Of a stretch of DNA of 64,000 nt, positions 22,919-34,432 are shown piece by piece. Each line of letters starts with the position of its first letter. The first letter of the stretch is position 1. A program made the position numbers and the translations under genes. The notes below the pieces were generated by a model, which worked only from the letters and a program-made list of their open reading frames with translations, was not told the origin of the DNA and did not search any database. This stretch comes from Hordeum vulgare subsp. vulgare (taxonomy: Eukaryota; Streptophyta; Magnoliopsida; Poales; Poaceae): contig NC_058519.1 of assembly GCF_904849725.1 (NCBI RefSeq), positions 360,685,974 through 360,749,973 on the forward strand. Reading direction: 5' to 3'.

Positions 22919-23779
22919 CTATCATTCAGTATGCTGATGATACTTTGATTGTTTTCCCAGTTGTGGAGGAACAGCTCATAGCCCTGAAGGACATGTTATA
23001 GGTTTTTTCACAATCAACGGGTCTGCATATCAGTTATTAAAAATCCTCAATGGTCCCAGTCAATGTTACCCCTAAGGAAACTGAGAGACTTGCCCAGGTT
23101 TTTGGCTCTCGGGTTGGATCTATGCCTTTCCCCTATCTTGATTTGCCAGTTGGTACCTCTAATCCTAGGATGGAACACCTCATGCCTCTGGTTACTTGCA
23201 TGGAAAGAAGGATGTCCTCTAGTTCCTATTTTTTGGCTCAAGGTGGCAGACTGCTGTACTTAAACTCTGCTTGGTCTTCCCTGCCAATCTTCTTCCTCTG
23301 CAGTTTGTCCATTCCCCTAGGTATTCTCAAACAACTAGAAAAGATTCAGAGGCGGTGTTTGTGGAGAAGAAATAAGAAGGAGCATTCCCCCTCTCTTGCT
23401 ACTTGGGAGCTGATATGTAGACCCAAGAGTAAAGGTGGTTTGGATATTCTCAACCTTGGATTACAAAATGCAACCTTGTTAATGAAGCATGCCAACAAGT
23501 TTCTTAACAGGAAAGATTTGCCATGGATAGATTTAATTTGGAACACCTATTACCATGAGAGGGTACCACAGGGCACTGAGCCTTGTGGTTCATATTAGTG
23601 GAGGAATATTTTGATGTTGTTGGATAACTTCAGAGAAGTGACTTAGGTCCATGTTAACCAAGGTGATATTGTGCTGTTTTGGCAGGACAAATGGAACATT
23701 GGTAATTCAGTTCTTCCCGTGAAAGAGAGATTTTCGAGTTAATTGTAGAATATGATATGCACTTGTTAGGGAAGACAGA
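22919..23779 (+). pseudogene. LINE ORF2 reverse transcriptase fragment (left arm)
   Basis: Non-LTR retrotransposon ORF2. From 22919 the plus-strand frame reads IIQYADDTLIVFP, with the RT catalytic YADD at 22930-22941. It is then broken by TAG and TAA stops before 23050, followed by a 182-codon open frame (23050-23598) of the RT C-terminal part (IQRRCLWRRNKKEHSPS, CRPKSKGGLDILNL), typical of plant L1-type elements. It is interrupted by Gypsy E at 23780. The upstream RT half lies at 56437-57275 on the other side of the mirror-image copy. No ORF1 or poly(A) tail is visible. Confidence 0.85.
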
Positions 23780-24667
23780 TGTCATGGTATTTCCGGGACA
23801 AATTCCATAGGGTGGCTTAACTCATGGATTGGGGCCGATGGGCGCCAGCGTCGTCTGGGAACGGGTTTGGGCGTAAGACACATGACGCCGGTGTATCCAG
23901 GTTCAGGGCCCTCCGGTGAGGTAATACCCATACGTCTTGCATGTGTGACTATATGGAATAACAGTACAATGGTGCTCCTAGAGCTGTATCGGTGTGGTTT
24001 ATGTGTGTGCTAATGCGAAGGGAGCCATCCCCTCTCTCGGGGGCTAGGGGGAGGCTTTATAGTGCAACCCAACTTATACAGTATTGATGATAAGATTGCC
24101 GGTGGGACCTGGCCGTCAGCCTCTGGCCGGCCTGGGGGGGCCCACAGGCTGCCCGGTCTTGTCATGGGGCCCGTCGACATGTGCAACCAGTGGTTTATGC
24201 GCGCCGGGCCACCAGGGCGCGTGCGCGAGGGGGGGGGGGGGCGAGGGCTAAAGGGTCGCACTGTCTAGCTAGTGTCGGTGTCTTCTAGGCTCCCTGTAGC
24301 CATGCTGACGGCACCGTCATCCCGCTATGGCCCTAGCCTGCGTGAGGGGGCACTATTGCCACACCTGGGGTCTGGAGTTATCTTCTATGCGTACCATTGT
24401 ACGACCTGATGGGACGGGGCAGTCCGTTCGGCTCGCGACCGGCCAGTCGGTCGGCCGTACCGCATCCGACAATTGGAGAGGTGCTGGACGGAAGGGCCGG
24501 CTACCGCAAGCCGGCCATGCATATGGCTTGATGGGACCGGCTACCGCCGGCCGGCCATGCAGGGGGGCCGGCTATCGCGAACCGGCTTGGGGGGCAGGCG
24601 GCCCCCTAATTGACTTGGAGAAGGATAATCTCCGCATTTGGTACACCCCTGGGTAGTATCCCCGACA
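23780..24667 (-). repeat. 3' LTR of Gypsy E (left)
   Basis: 888 bp, TG...CA. Plus-strand ends are TGTCATGGTATTTCC and TATCCCCGACA; the right-arm copy is 50709-51588 (880 bp). Flank ACAGA at 23775-23779 is the presumed target site (ACAAA in the right arm). A minus-strand TATA box (CTATAAA) is at 24056-24062. The part 24490-24600 holds degenerate CCGGCTA-rich repeats, and a run of 13 Gs is at 24229-24241. Confidence 0.85.
24056..24062 (-). promoter_or_regulatory. TATA box of Gypsy E LTR
   Basis: CTATAAA on the minus strand, in context GCACTATAAAGCC. The mirror copy is at 51306-51312. It supports minus-strand transcription of E, opposite to the antisense ORF. Confidence 0.6.
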
Positions 24668-25053
24668 GTAGCCCCAGAAACATTTGGCGCACGTGGCCTC
24701 GGACCGTTGCTCGGCCCGGGCGATGCTTGCCCGCGAGGTAGCCGGCCGGAACCGCAACCGGCCGGAATGCAGCCGGCCCAGACGCCTCGGCTTCTATGCG
24801 GGCTAGTTGGACCAGGTGGCGGCTGGAGATGACTGGCGGGACCTCCACTACCCACGCGACGGGACAACTTCCCAGGACCGGCCTGACGTGCCTCGGCCCA
24901 TGAGCGGATTTTTTGCGGCTGTTTCCATCCATTGGGGTCGTGTGCGTACTTATTGCACGTAGATCGTCACGGGAGGAGTGGAGGAGATCGTGGCGCAGTC
25001 GATCCACTCGCCCATGGTCTCCCTCGGGCTTTGAAAGGGGGTGAGGGGGGCCG
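24668..25053 (-). other. PPT and non-coding 3' region of Gypsy E
   Basis: The PPT-like element-strand TTTCTGGGGCTAC abuts the LTR at 24668-24680. The rest is GC-rich and shows no supported frame. About 80 bp present in the right arm between the PPT and this region (50636-50695) are missing here. Confidence 0.6.
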
Positions 25054-26193
25054 TTGCAGCTATTGCCTCGCTCGCTCCCCCATCTCCCTCGAGCTGTCCT
25101 CCTTCTTCCTCCTCGCGCCTCAAGCGCCTCTCCATCTCCAACCTCCCTCCGTGCGCCCGCAGCGCTCATCCTCCTTCACTCCTCAGGCTCGTCGCTGGTA
25201 CCGTCGGAGATGCTGGACCTGCCATCTGGCTCGTGGGAGGGCTCTCTCATCACCCAGGACCACATCGAGTACCTCCGTCGGACGCGGAGGCTTCCTGTGG
25301 AGAACTTGGTCGAGGCCCGCGTACCAGAAGGCGAGGTCTGACCGCAGCCATGCGACGGCGAGCGCGTGGTCTTTGGGGTGCACTTCATTGTCGACTTCGG
25401 GCTGGTGGTGAGCGCCTTCTTCCGCAACTTCCTGGCTTTCTATGGCCTCTAGATGCATCATGCGGGGGTTAATGTCGTTCTGTACATCTCCTGCTTCGTC
25501 GCGCTGTGCGAGGGGTACCTGGGCTTTCGCCCCTTCTCATCCTTCTTCCGATACTTCTTTTATTTCCCGCCCAGAAGCACAAGCACGATGGCTCGCCCTA
25601 CTCGTGTGGCGGGGTGGCGGTTTACCGATGGAACGGTCTGTCGTACCCGAGGATAACCTTTAAAGATTCCTGCAAGAAGTGGCAGCGGACGTTGTTCTAC
25701 GTCCGCAACCTCGACGAGAAGCGTGACTGGGTTGGCCTCCAGCCCTTCACCAATCGACCGTCAGTTGAGCCGAACTGGAAGATCGAGCCCAACTTCGAGG
25801 AGTTGCCGGCAATGATCAGTCGGCTGGACAACTTCATTGCGGCCGGCCTAACAGGCGCACACGTGATTTCTGCCTTCACTGCATGTCTGGTGGCGCCTCT
25901 GAAGGCGCGGGCAAACCGGATCTGCGACATGGGCGGATACACATACCCGTGTCGGCTATCGATGGTGGTGCTTTCGATGCGCAAGGTGTCCGCGTGTGTG
26001 AACAACATCACCAACTTCCAGCTGAATGAAGACAGTTGGCAGTTCGGTGTGGTGCCATACGACCGCAACAACCCGGCACCCACGGTGAGCTTGTGGGCCG
26101 TCTGCTACTGTTTTTCTTCTCTGATACAAAATTTTTGACGTGAGGTCGCGTTTATCCTCAGCTCTTCACCCGGCAGAACACCCAAGACGGCCC
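25054..26193 (+). pseudogene. Antisense ORF of Gypsy E, N-terminal part (left)
   Basis: Resembles the plant protein family often annotated as putative gypsy-type transposon protein (Transposase_28-like). Readable segments are SEMLDLPSGSWEGSLITQDHIEYLRRTRRLP, FGVHFIVDFGLVVSAFFRN, MHHAGVNVVLYISCFVALCEGY and ITFKDSCKKWQRTLFYVRNLDEKRDWVGLQPF. The frame is broken by TGA at 25339-25341 and TAG at 25450-25452 (both also in the right arm), and by a 2-bp loss near 25570 that the right arm lacks. A GT-AG intron of 77 bp fits at 26085-26161: removing it joins NNPAPT to LFTRQNTQDG in frame. Element D interrupts the next exon at 26194. Function is unknown; it may act in element regulation or packaging. 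Confidence 0.7.
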
Positions 26194-27839
26194 TGATACG
26201 TCTCAAACATATATTTTTTTATGGTTTCATGCTGTTATCTTGTCAACTTTGGATGTTTTATGTACCTTTTATATCTTTTTTTGGCACTAACTTATTAATT
26301 CAGTGCCAAGTGCCAGTTCCTGTTTTTTCTGTGTCTTTGACTCTTTTCAGATCTAATTTTGGAACAGATTCCAAACGGAATAAAACCCCCGAAATCAAAT
26401 TTTCCAGAACGGAAGAAGATTAGGGGACTTGTGGGCCAAGGCAGAAGAGCCACAGGGGGTCCACAAGCCATGTAGCCGCCACCAGGGGGCGGCGGCTACC
26501 AGGCTTATGGCTCCCTGGCGCCCCACTGACCTAGCTCCTTCGCTTATATATTCCCTAAAATACAGAAAAAATAGGGGAATCCACGAAAACACTTTTCCGC
26601 CGCCGCAAGCTTCCGTTTCCGCGAGAACTCATCTGGAGACCCTTCCCAGTGCCCTGCCGGAGGGGACTTTGGACTTGGAGGGCTTCTACATCAACATCAT
26701 CGCCTCTCCAATGACTCGTGAGTAGTTCACTTCAGACCTACGGGTCCGTAGTTAGTAGCTAGATAGCTTCTTCTCTCCCTTGGATCTTCAATACAAAGTT
26801 CTCCATGAACTTCATGGAGATCTATCCGACGTAATCTTCTTTGGCGGTGTGTTTGTCGAGATCCGATGAATTGTGGATTTGTGATCAGATTATCTATGAT
26901 TTATATTTGAGTCTTTGCTGATTTCTTATATGCATGATTTGGTATCCTTCTAAGTCTCTCCGAGTCTAGGGTTTTTTCTGGCCAAATAGATCTATGATTC
27001 TTGCAATGGGAGAAGTGCTTGGTTTTAGGTTCTTACCATGTGGTGACCTTTCCCATTGACAGTAGGGGCAGCAAGGCACACATCGTGTAGTTGCCATCAA
27101 GGGTAACAAGGTGGGCTCTATCGTAGATATGAGATTGTCCATCTACATCATGCCATCTTGCTTAAGGCGTTACTCTATTCTTTTGGACTTAATACACTAG
27201 ATGCATGCTGGATAGCGGTCGACGTGTGGAGTAATAGTAGTAGATGCAGAAAGTATTGGTCTACTTGTTTTGGACATGATGCCTATAGATATAATCATTG
27301 CCTTAGATAACATCACGACTTTTCGCGGTTCTATCAATTGCTCAATAGTAATTTGTTCACCCACCGTCTACTTGCTTTCTTGAGAGAAGCCACTAGTGAA
27401 CACTACGGCCCCCGGGTCTATTCACACCTATTGTTTCCACTTTCGCTTTTACTTTGCTATGTTTCTTTTTGCTTTCAGTTCTCACTTGGCAAACAATCTA
27501 TAAGGGATTGACAACCCCTTCATAGCGTTGGGTGCAAGCTCTTTGTGTTTGTGCAGGTACTTGTGACAATCCTTCACTGGATCGATACCTTGGTTCTCAA
27601 AACTGAGGGTAATACTTACCGCTGTTGTGCTACATCACCCTCTCCACTTCGAGGGAACACCAACACAAGGCTCCAAGGCCACGGGGGAATCCATTTCATA
27701 TTTGCCAAGGAAGTCCCTAAAGGCGTAGCCGTAGCAGAAGGATTCCTGGTGCCGTTGCTGAGGAGTATCAAGACAAGAATAGTCTCCCATCACCACGCTT
27801 GTTTTTGGCGCCGTTGGAAGGTCTTTTGTTGCAGTAGCA
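26194..27839 (+). repeat. 5' LTR of element D
   Basis: 1646 bp, starting TGATACGTCTC and ending GCAGTAGCA. Its end is fixed by the point where 5' and 3' LTRs diverge and by the TSD. A TATATA box is at 26545-26550. It differs from the 3' LTR by substitutions and by two extra blocks (near 26455-26500 and 26890-26915), so the insertion is not recent. Confidence 0.92.
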
Positions 27840-27849
27840 GAAGTATTTC

Positions 27850-27867
27850 TGGCGCCGTTGCCGGGGA
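27850..27867 (+). promoter_or_regulatory. Primer-binding-site-like sequence of D
   Basis: TGGCGCCGTTGCCGGGGA, 10 bp after the LTR end. TGGCGCC matches the start of a tRNA-complementary PBS, but I cannot name the tRNA. A partial copy (GGCGCCGTTGG) lies just inside the LTR at 27807-27817. Confidence 0.5.
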
Positions 27868-28065
27868 AGGAGAGATCTATCCAAGTAGGTCTCACAAACT
27901 CATCTTTTGCATTTACCTTTTTTGCCAGTTTCCTCTCGTTTTCCTCTCCCCCACTTCACATTTGCCATTTTCATTTGCCTTTCTCCTTTGCGGTTTTATT
28001 TTGCCTTTTTCCTTTTTGCCGGTTTTCTTGCTTTCTTGTGTGCTTGTTTTTTTGTTGAAGTCATC

Positions 28066-30121
28066 ATGGCTGAAAACACCAAACTTTGCGAATTCTCGAG
28101 TACCAATAATAATGATTTTATTAGTACTCCGATTGCTCCCGCCACTAGTGCGGAATCGTATGAAATCAACGCAGCTCTGCTGAATCTTGTTATGAAAGAT
28201 CAATTCTCTGGCCTTCCCAGTGAAGATGCCGCATCCCATCTCAATACCTTGATTGAGCTTTGCGATATGCAAAAGAAAAGAGATGTGGATAATGACGTGA
28301 TTAAGTTGAAGCTTTTTTCCTTTCTCGTTGCGAGATCGCGCAAAAACTTGGTTTTCTTCTTTGCCTAAAAATAGTATCGATTCTTGGGATAAGCGCAAAG
28401 ATGCTTACATATCCAAGTATTTTCCGCCGGCTAAGATTATCTCCTTACGTAACGATATCATGAATTTCAAGCAACTTGATCATGAACACGTTGCACAATC
28501 TTGGGAGAGGATGAAGTTAATGATTAGAAATTGTCCCGCTCATGGCTTGAGTTTGTGGATGATTATACAAATGTTTTACGCTGGCTTGAATTTTGCCTCT
28601 CGCAATATCTTGGACTCCGCCTCAGGTGGAACGTTCATGGAAATCACGTTAGGAGACGCTACAAAGCTCCTAGACAATATCATGACCAATTACTCTCAGT
28701 GGCATACTGAAAGGTCACCTGCTAGCAAAACGGTACACGCTATAGAAGAAATTAACTCGCTTAGTGCTAAGATGGACGAGTTGATGAATTTGGTTGCTAG
28801 TAGAAATGCTCCTTTAGATCCTAATGACATGCCACTATCTTCTTTGATTGAGAGTAGCAACGCTAGTTTGGACGTTAATTTTGTTGGTAGGAACAATTTT
28901 GGCAACAACAATGCTTTTAGAGGAAACTATGTTCCTAGGCCTTTTCCTAGTAACTCCTCTAACAATTATGGCAATTCCTACAACAACACTTACGGAAATC
29001 ACAACAAATTACCCTCTGATTTAGAGAGCAATATCAAAGAGTTCATCAACTCTCAAAAGATTTTCAATGCGTCCATAGAGGAAAAACTACTCAAAATAGA
29101 CGATTTGGCTAAGAGCGTTGATAGGATGTCTTGTGATATTGATGCTTTGAAAGTTAGATGTGCTCCTCCCAAGGTCAACTTGGATGAAACTTTAAAAGCT
29201 ATGCGTGTCTCCATGAATGAGAGCAAAGAAAGAACCGCCCAAATTCGCGCTAGGCATGAATGGTTTAAAAGGGCGCGTTCTAGTGATGTAAATCACGAAG
29301 ATCTTAAAGTGCTTGGTGTGACTCCTCTTGAATCTTTGTTTTCGTGTGTCAAACCTATTGATGAAGGGGCTGGATATGAATCCACTTTGGTTGAAAAATG
29401 CCCCAATGATTCGGAGTCCACCTATCTTGATGATAAAGGTGTGGAGAGTGGAGTAAAAGAAATCAAAATTTTGGGTAGTAATGAAACTCCCACTTTGGAT
29501 TTCAAGGAATTCAATTATGATAGTTGCTCCTTGTTTGAATGCATTTCTTTGATGAAATCCATTGCAAACTCTCCACATGCTTATAGCCAAAGCAAAGCCT
29601 TTACCGCGCATATCGTAGATGCTATGATGAAATCTCTTGAAGAGAAACTCGAACTAGAAGTCTCTATACCTAGAAAACTTCATGATGAGTGGGAACCTAC
29701 TATCAAAATCAAGATCAAAAACTATGAGTGCAATGCTTTGTGTGATTTGGGTGCTAGTGTTTCCGTGATTCCAAAGTCTTTATGTGATATTCTTGGTTTT
29801 CATGAGATTGAAAAGTGTTCTCTTAATTTGCATCTTGCGGATTCTACTGTCAAGAAACCCATGGGAAGGATCGATGATGTTCTTATTGTTGCAAATAAGA
29901 ACTATGTACCCGAGGATTTCATTGTACTTGACATAGATTGCAATCCTTCCTGTCCCATTATTCTTGGTAGACCCTTCCTAAGGGCTATAGGTGCTATCAT
30001 CGATATGAAGGAAGGGAATATTAGATTTCAATTTCCTCTAAAGAAGGGCATGGAGCACTTTCCTAGAAAGAAAATAAGATTGCCTTATGAATCTATGATG
30101 AGGGCGACTTATGGTTTTTGA
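28066..30121 (+). pseudogene. gag: Element D gag-protease, one frameshift
   Basis: Starts at ATG 28066 (MAENTKLCEFSS). Gypsy-type gag core (DRAKTWFSSLPKNSIDSWDKRKDAYISKYFPP), an Asn-rich linker (NNFGNNNAFRGNY ... NNYGNSYNNTYG), a coiled-coil-like middle (EEKLLKIDDLAKSVDRMSCDIDALK) and a C-terminal retropepsin with DLGAS at 29744-29758 (residues 473-477 of the 597-codon second frame) and ILGRPFLRAIGAIID. No CCHC knuckle is visible. The T-run at 28313-28318 has one T too many, shifting the first 83 codons out of frame with the remaining 597-codon frame. It stops at 30119-30121 with no pol after it. The long intact second frame suggests gag was maintained until recently. Confidence 0.88.
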
Positions 30122-32835
30122 GCACCAAAGATGACTATACGTGATTTCATCACCTTTTGCCTAGCTAGGAGCGTTAAACAATAGCTCTTGTTGGGAGGTA
30201 ACCCAACGAATCTATCCTTTTTTTTCTATTTTTTGTTTTCCACACTTTCATAATTCTGTTATGATTGCGTTTTTTGTGTTTCTTTTTGCGTTTGTGCCAA
30301 GCAAAACCGTTATGATTAGTCTTGGGGATGATCGTTTGGTCAGGCTGGAAAAGACAGAAACTTTCTGCTCACGAAAAGAATTTTCATTTTTTTCTGTTAG
30401 AGATTTTGAGTTGATTCTTTTTGCTGCTGATTGCTATGCTAATTCTTCAGACTGTCGTAATTTTTCAGAACTTTTGAAGTACCAGAAGTATACGAAGTAT
30501 ACAGATTGCTACAGACTGGTCTGCTGTTAACAGATTCTGTTTTTGTTGAGTTGGTTGCTTACTTTGATGAAACTATGGATAGTATCGGGGGTATTAGACA
30601 TGGAAGATTGAAAATACAGTAACCCAACATCAACATAAGTAGAATTTAAGTTTGCTACAGTACCTAAGGAAGTGGTGGTTTGCTTTCTTATACTAATGTT
30701 ATCACGAGTTTCTGTTTAAGTTTCGTGTTGTGAAGTTTTCAAGTTTTGGGTGAAGTTCTTATGGACAAAGAGATAAAGAGTGGCAAGAGCTCAATCTTGG
30801 GGATGCCCAAGGCACCCCAAGATTATTCAAGGATGCCGTAAAAGCCTAAGCTTGGGGATGCCCTGGAAGGCATCCCCTCTTTCATCTTCAATCCATCGGT
30901 AACATTACTTGGGGCTATATTTTTATTCACCACATGTTATGTGTTTTGCTTGGAGCGTCTTGTATCATAGGAGTATTTTATTTTTGTTGTGTCACAATCA
31001 TCCTTGCTGCACACCTAGAGAGAGAGACATGCACTCACCGTGATTTTGTCGAGCTTCACTTATATCCTTTGGTAGACAATTCAGCTCACATGTGCTTCAC
31101 TTATATCTTTTGAGCTAGTTGATTTTGCTCTGTGTGCTTCACTTATATCTTTTGGAGCACGGAAGCGCGTGGCTTGGTAGTTGATCTATTCTATGAAAGT
31201 AGTCTCAAAAAGGGGTAGTTATCCAAAGGGATATGAAAACTTCCACCTTCATGTGCATTGAATAGTTAGAGAAGTTTGATTCATTTCAATTAGTTTTGAG
31301 TTGTGGTTGTGGTAATATTGAAGTTATGCTAGTAAGGTGTTGTGGATCTAGAAATACTTGTTTGAAGTTAGTGATTCCCATAGCATGCACGTATGGTGAA
31401 CTGCTATGTGATGAAGTCTGAGCATGATTAGTCTATTGATTGTCATCCTTTGTGTGGCGGTCGGGATCGCGCGATGGTTTATACCTACCAACCCTTCCCC
31501 TAGGAGTATGCATTGAATGCTTTGTTTCGATTACTACTAAAACTCTTGCAACAAGTATATGAGTTCTTCATGACTAATGTTGAGTCCATGGTTTAGATGC
31601 ACTTTCACCTTCTACCATCACTATCTTATTTAGTGTCGTGCAACTTTCGCCGGTGCACAAAACCCACCAATAGCCTCCCTCAAAACAGCCACCATACCTA
31701 CATACTATGGCTTTTTCAAAGTCATTCCAAGATATATTGCCATGCAACTACCACCATGACATGTGCCACCATGTCTACATTGCCATTGCATGATCGTAAG
31801 ATAGCTAGCATGATGTTTCCATTAATGTCTATGCCATGCTAGATCATTGTCACGGTACGCTACCGAAGGCATTCCATATAGAGTCATCATTGCTCTAAGT
31901 TTTGAGTTGTAAGTGTGATGATCATCATTGATGGAGCAGTGTCCCATGTGAGAAAATAAAAGAGGCCAGCGAAGCCCATTTACAAAAAAGAGGCCAAAGA
32001 TGCCCACCAAAAAAAAAGAGGCCAAAGAGCCCACACACAAAAAAATGAGAGAAAAAGAGAGAAGGGACAATGCTACTATCCTTCCACACTTGTGCTTATT
32101 AAGCACCATGATCTTCATGATTGAGAGCCTCTCGTTTTGTCACCACCATATAGCTAGTGGGAAATTTTCATTATATAACTTGGCTTGTATATTCCAATGA
32201 TAGGCTTCCTCGAATTTGCCTTAGGTCTTCGCGAGCAAGCAAGTTGGATGCACACCCACTAGTTTTCTTTAAGATCATTCACATACTCTTAGCTCTAGTG
32301 CATCATTTGTATGGCAATCCCTATTCATTCACATTGATATCTATTGATGACCATCTCCACAGCTCATTGATATGCCTAGTTAATGTGACCATCTTCTCCT
32401 TGTTTGTCTTGCAACCTCCACCACACTCCATTACACCTATAGTGCTAAAACCATGGCTCACGCTCATGTATTGCGTGCGAGTTGAAAAGGTTTGAGAAAG
32501 TAAAGATGTGAAAACAATTACTTGGCCAATACCAGGGTTGTGCATGATTTAAATTTGTTGTGCAAGGACGATAGAGCATAGCCAGCTTTTGTAGGGATAA
32601 CTTTCTTTTGGCCTTGTTATTTTGAAAGTTCATGATTACCTTGCTAGTTTGCTTGAAGTATTATTGTTTCCACGTCAATAGAAAACTATTGTTTTGAATC
32701 TAATGGATCTGAACATTCAGGTCACATAAGAGGAGTTACAAAGGACATCTATGCTAGGTAGCATGAAAGCATCAAAAATTCATTCTTTATCACTTCCCTA
32801 CTCGAGGACGAGCAGGAGTTAAGCTTGGGGATGCT
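30122..32835 (+). other. Non-coding 3' region and PPT of element D
   Basis: 2.7 kb without pol or any recognisable frame. It contains the motif CTTGGGGATGC several times (about 30796, 30850 and in the PPT at 32824-32834), and three copies of a CTTCACTTATATC-type unit at 31054, 31095 and 31137. The last bases (TAAGCTTGGGGATGCT) form the polypurine tract before the 3' LTR. Confidence 0.8.
31054..31153 (+). repeat. Three spaced repeats in D 3' region
   Basis: CTTCACTTATATCTTTT-type units start at 31054, 31095 and 31137, spaced 41 and 42 bp, with GC/TGTG-rich spacers. Imperfect tandem array. Confidence 0.75.
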
Positions 32836-34432
32836 TGATACGTCTCAAACTTATCTATAATTTTTGATGGTTTCATGTTGTTATCTTGTCAACTTTGGAT
32901 GTTTTATGTACCTTTTATATCTTTTTTTGGGACAAACTTATTCATTCAGTGCCAAGTGTCAGTTCCTGTTTTTTTTCTGTGTTTTTGACTCTTTTCAGAT
33001 CTGATTTTGGAACGGAGTCCAAACGGAATAAAATCCCTGAAATAATTTTTTCCAGAACGGAAGAAGATCAGGGGACTTGACGGCCAAGGCAAAAGAGCCA
33101 CAGGCGGCTACTAGGCTTGTGGTCTCCCTCGCGCCCCCCTGACCTAGCTCCTTCGCCTATATATTCCCTAAAATACAAAAAAATAGGGGAATCCACGAAA
33201 GCACTTTTCCGCCGTCGCAAGCTTTCGTTTCCACGATTTCTCATCTGGAGACCCTTCCTTGTGCCATGCCGGAGGGGACTTTGGAGTTGGAGGGCTTCTA
33301 CATCAACATCATCGCCTCTCCAATGACTCGTGAGTAGTTCACTTCAGACCTACGAGTCCGTAGTTAGTAGCTAGATGGCTTCTTCTCTATCTTGGATCTT
33401 CAATACAAAGTTCTCCATGATCTTCATGGAGATCTATTCGATGTAATCTTCTTTGGCTTTGTGGTTGTCGAGATCCGATGAATTGTGGATTTGTGATCCA
33501 ATTGTCTTTGCTGATTTCTTATATGCATGATTTGATATCCTTGTAAGTCTCTCCGAGTCTTGGGTTTTGTTTGGCCAACTAGATCTATGATTCTTGCAAT
33601 GGAAGAAGTGCTTGGTTTTGGGTTCATACCGTGTGGTGACCTTTCCCAGTGACAGAAGGGGCAGCAAGGCATGCATCATGTTGTTGCCATCAAGGGTAAC
33701 AAGATGGACTTTTATCGTAGATTTGAGATTGTCCATCTACATCATGTCATCTTGCTTAAGGCGTTACTCTGTTCTCATGAACTTAATACTCTATATGCAT
33801 GCTGGATAGCGCTCGACGTGTGGAGTAATAGTAGTAGATGCAGAAAGCATCGGTCTACTTATTTTGGACGTGATGCCTATAGATATAATCATTGCCTTAG
33901 ATAAAGTCATGACTTTGCGCGGTTCTATCAATTACTCGATAGTAATTCGTTCACCCACCGTCTACTTGCTTTCATGAGAGAAGCCACTAGTGAACACTAC
34001 GGCCCCCGGGTCTATTCACACCTATCATTTCCACTTTCGCTTTTACTTTGCTTTGTTTCTTTTTTCATTCAGTTCTCACTTGGAAAACAATCTATAAGGG
34101 ATTGACAACCCCTTCATAGCGTTGGGTGCAAGCTCTTAGTGTTTGTGCAGGTACTTGTGACAATCCTTCACTGGATCGATACCTTGGTTCTCAAAATTGA
34201 GGGAAATACTTACCGCCGCTGTGCTACATCACCCTCTCCGCTTCGAGGGAACACCAACGCAAGACTCCAAGTCCACGGGGGAATCCTTTGTATATTTGCC
34301 AAGGAATCCCCTAAAGACGTAGCCATAGCAGAAGGATTCCTGGTGCCGTTGCTGAGGAGTATCAAGACAAGAATAGTCTCCCGTCAACACGTTTTTTCTC
34401 GCGCCGTTGGAAGGTCTTTTGTTGCGGTAGCA
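32836..34432 (+). repeat. 3' LTR of element D
   Basis: 1597 bp, TGATACGTCTC to GCGGTAGCA, followed by the TSD GGCCC (34433-34437). TATA-type box TATATATT at 33159-33166. Confidence 0.92.

Larger units (their letters stand above)
26194..34432 (+). mobile_element. Non-autonomous LTR retrotransposon D (Gypsy-like), complete with TSD
   Basis: An 8239-bp element with 5-bp target duplication GGCCC at 26189-26193 and 34433-34437. 5' LTR 26194-27839, PBS-like site 27850-27867, gag-protease 28066-30121, long non-coding 3' region, PPT before 32836 and 3' LTR 32836-34432. No reverse transcriptase, RNase H or integrase is found between 30122 and 32835, so it would need enzymes in trans. It sits in an exon of the antisense ORF of E. 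The matching right-arm position (49103-49107) is an empty site with one GGGCC. LTRs starting TGATACGTCTC are typical of abundant Triticeae Gypsy families; I do not assign a family name. Confidence 0.93.
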
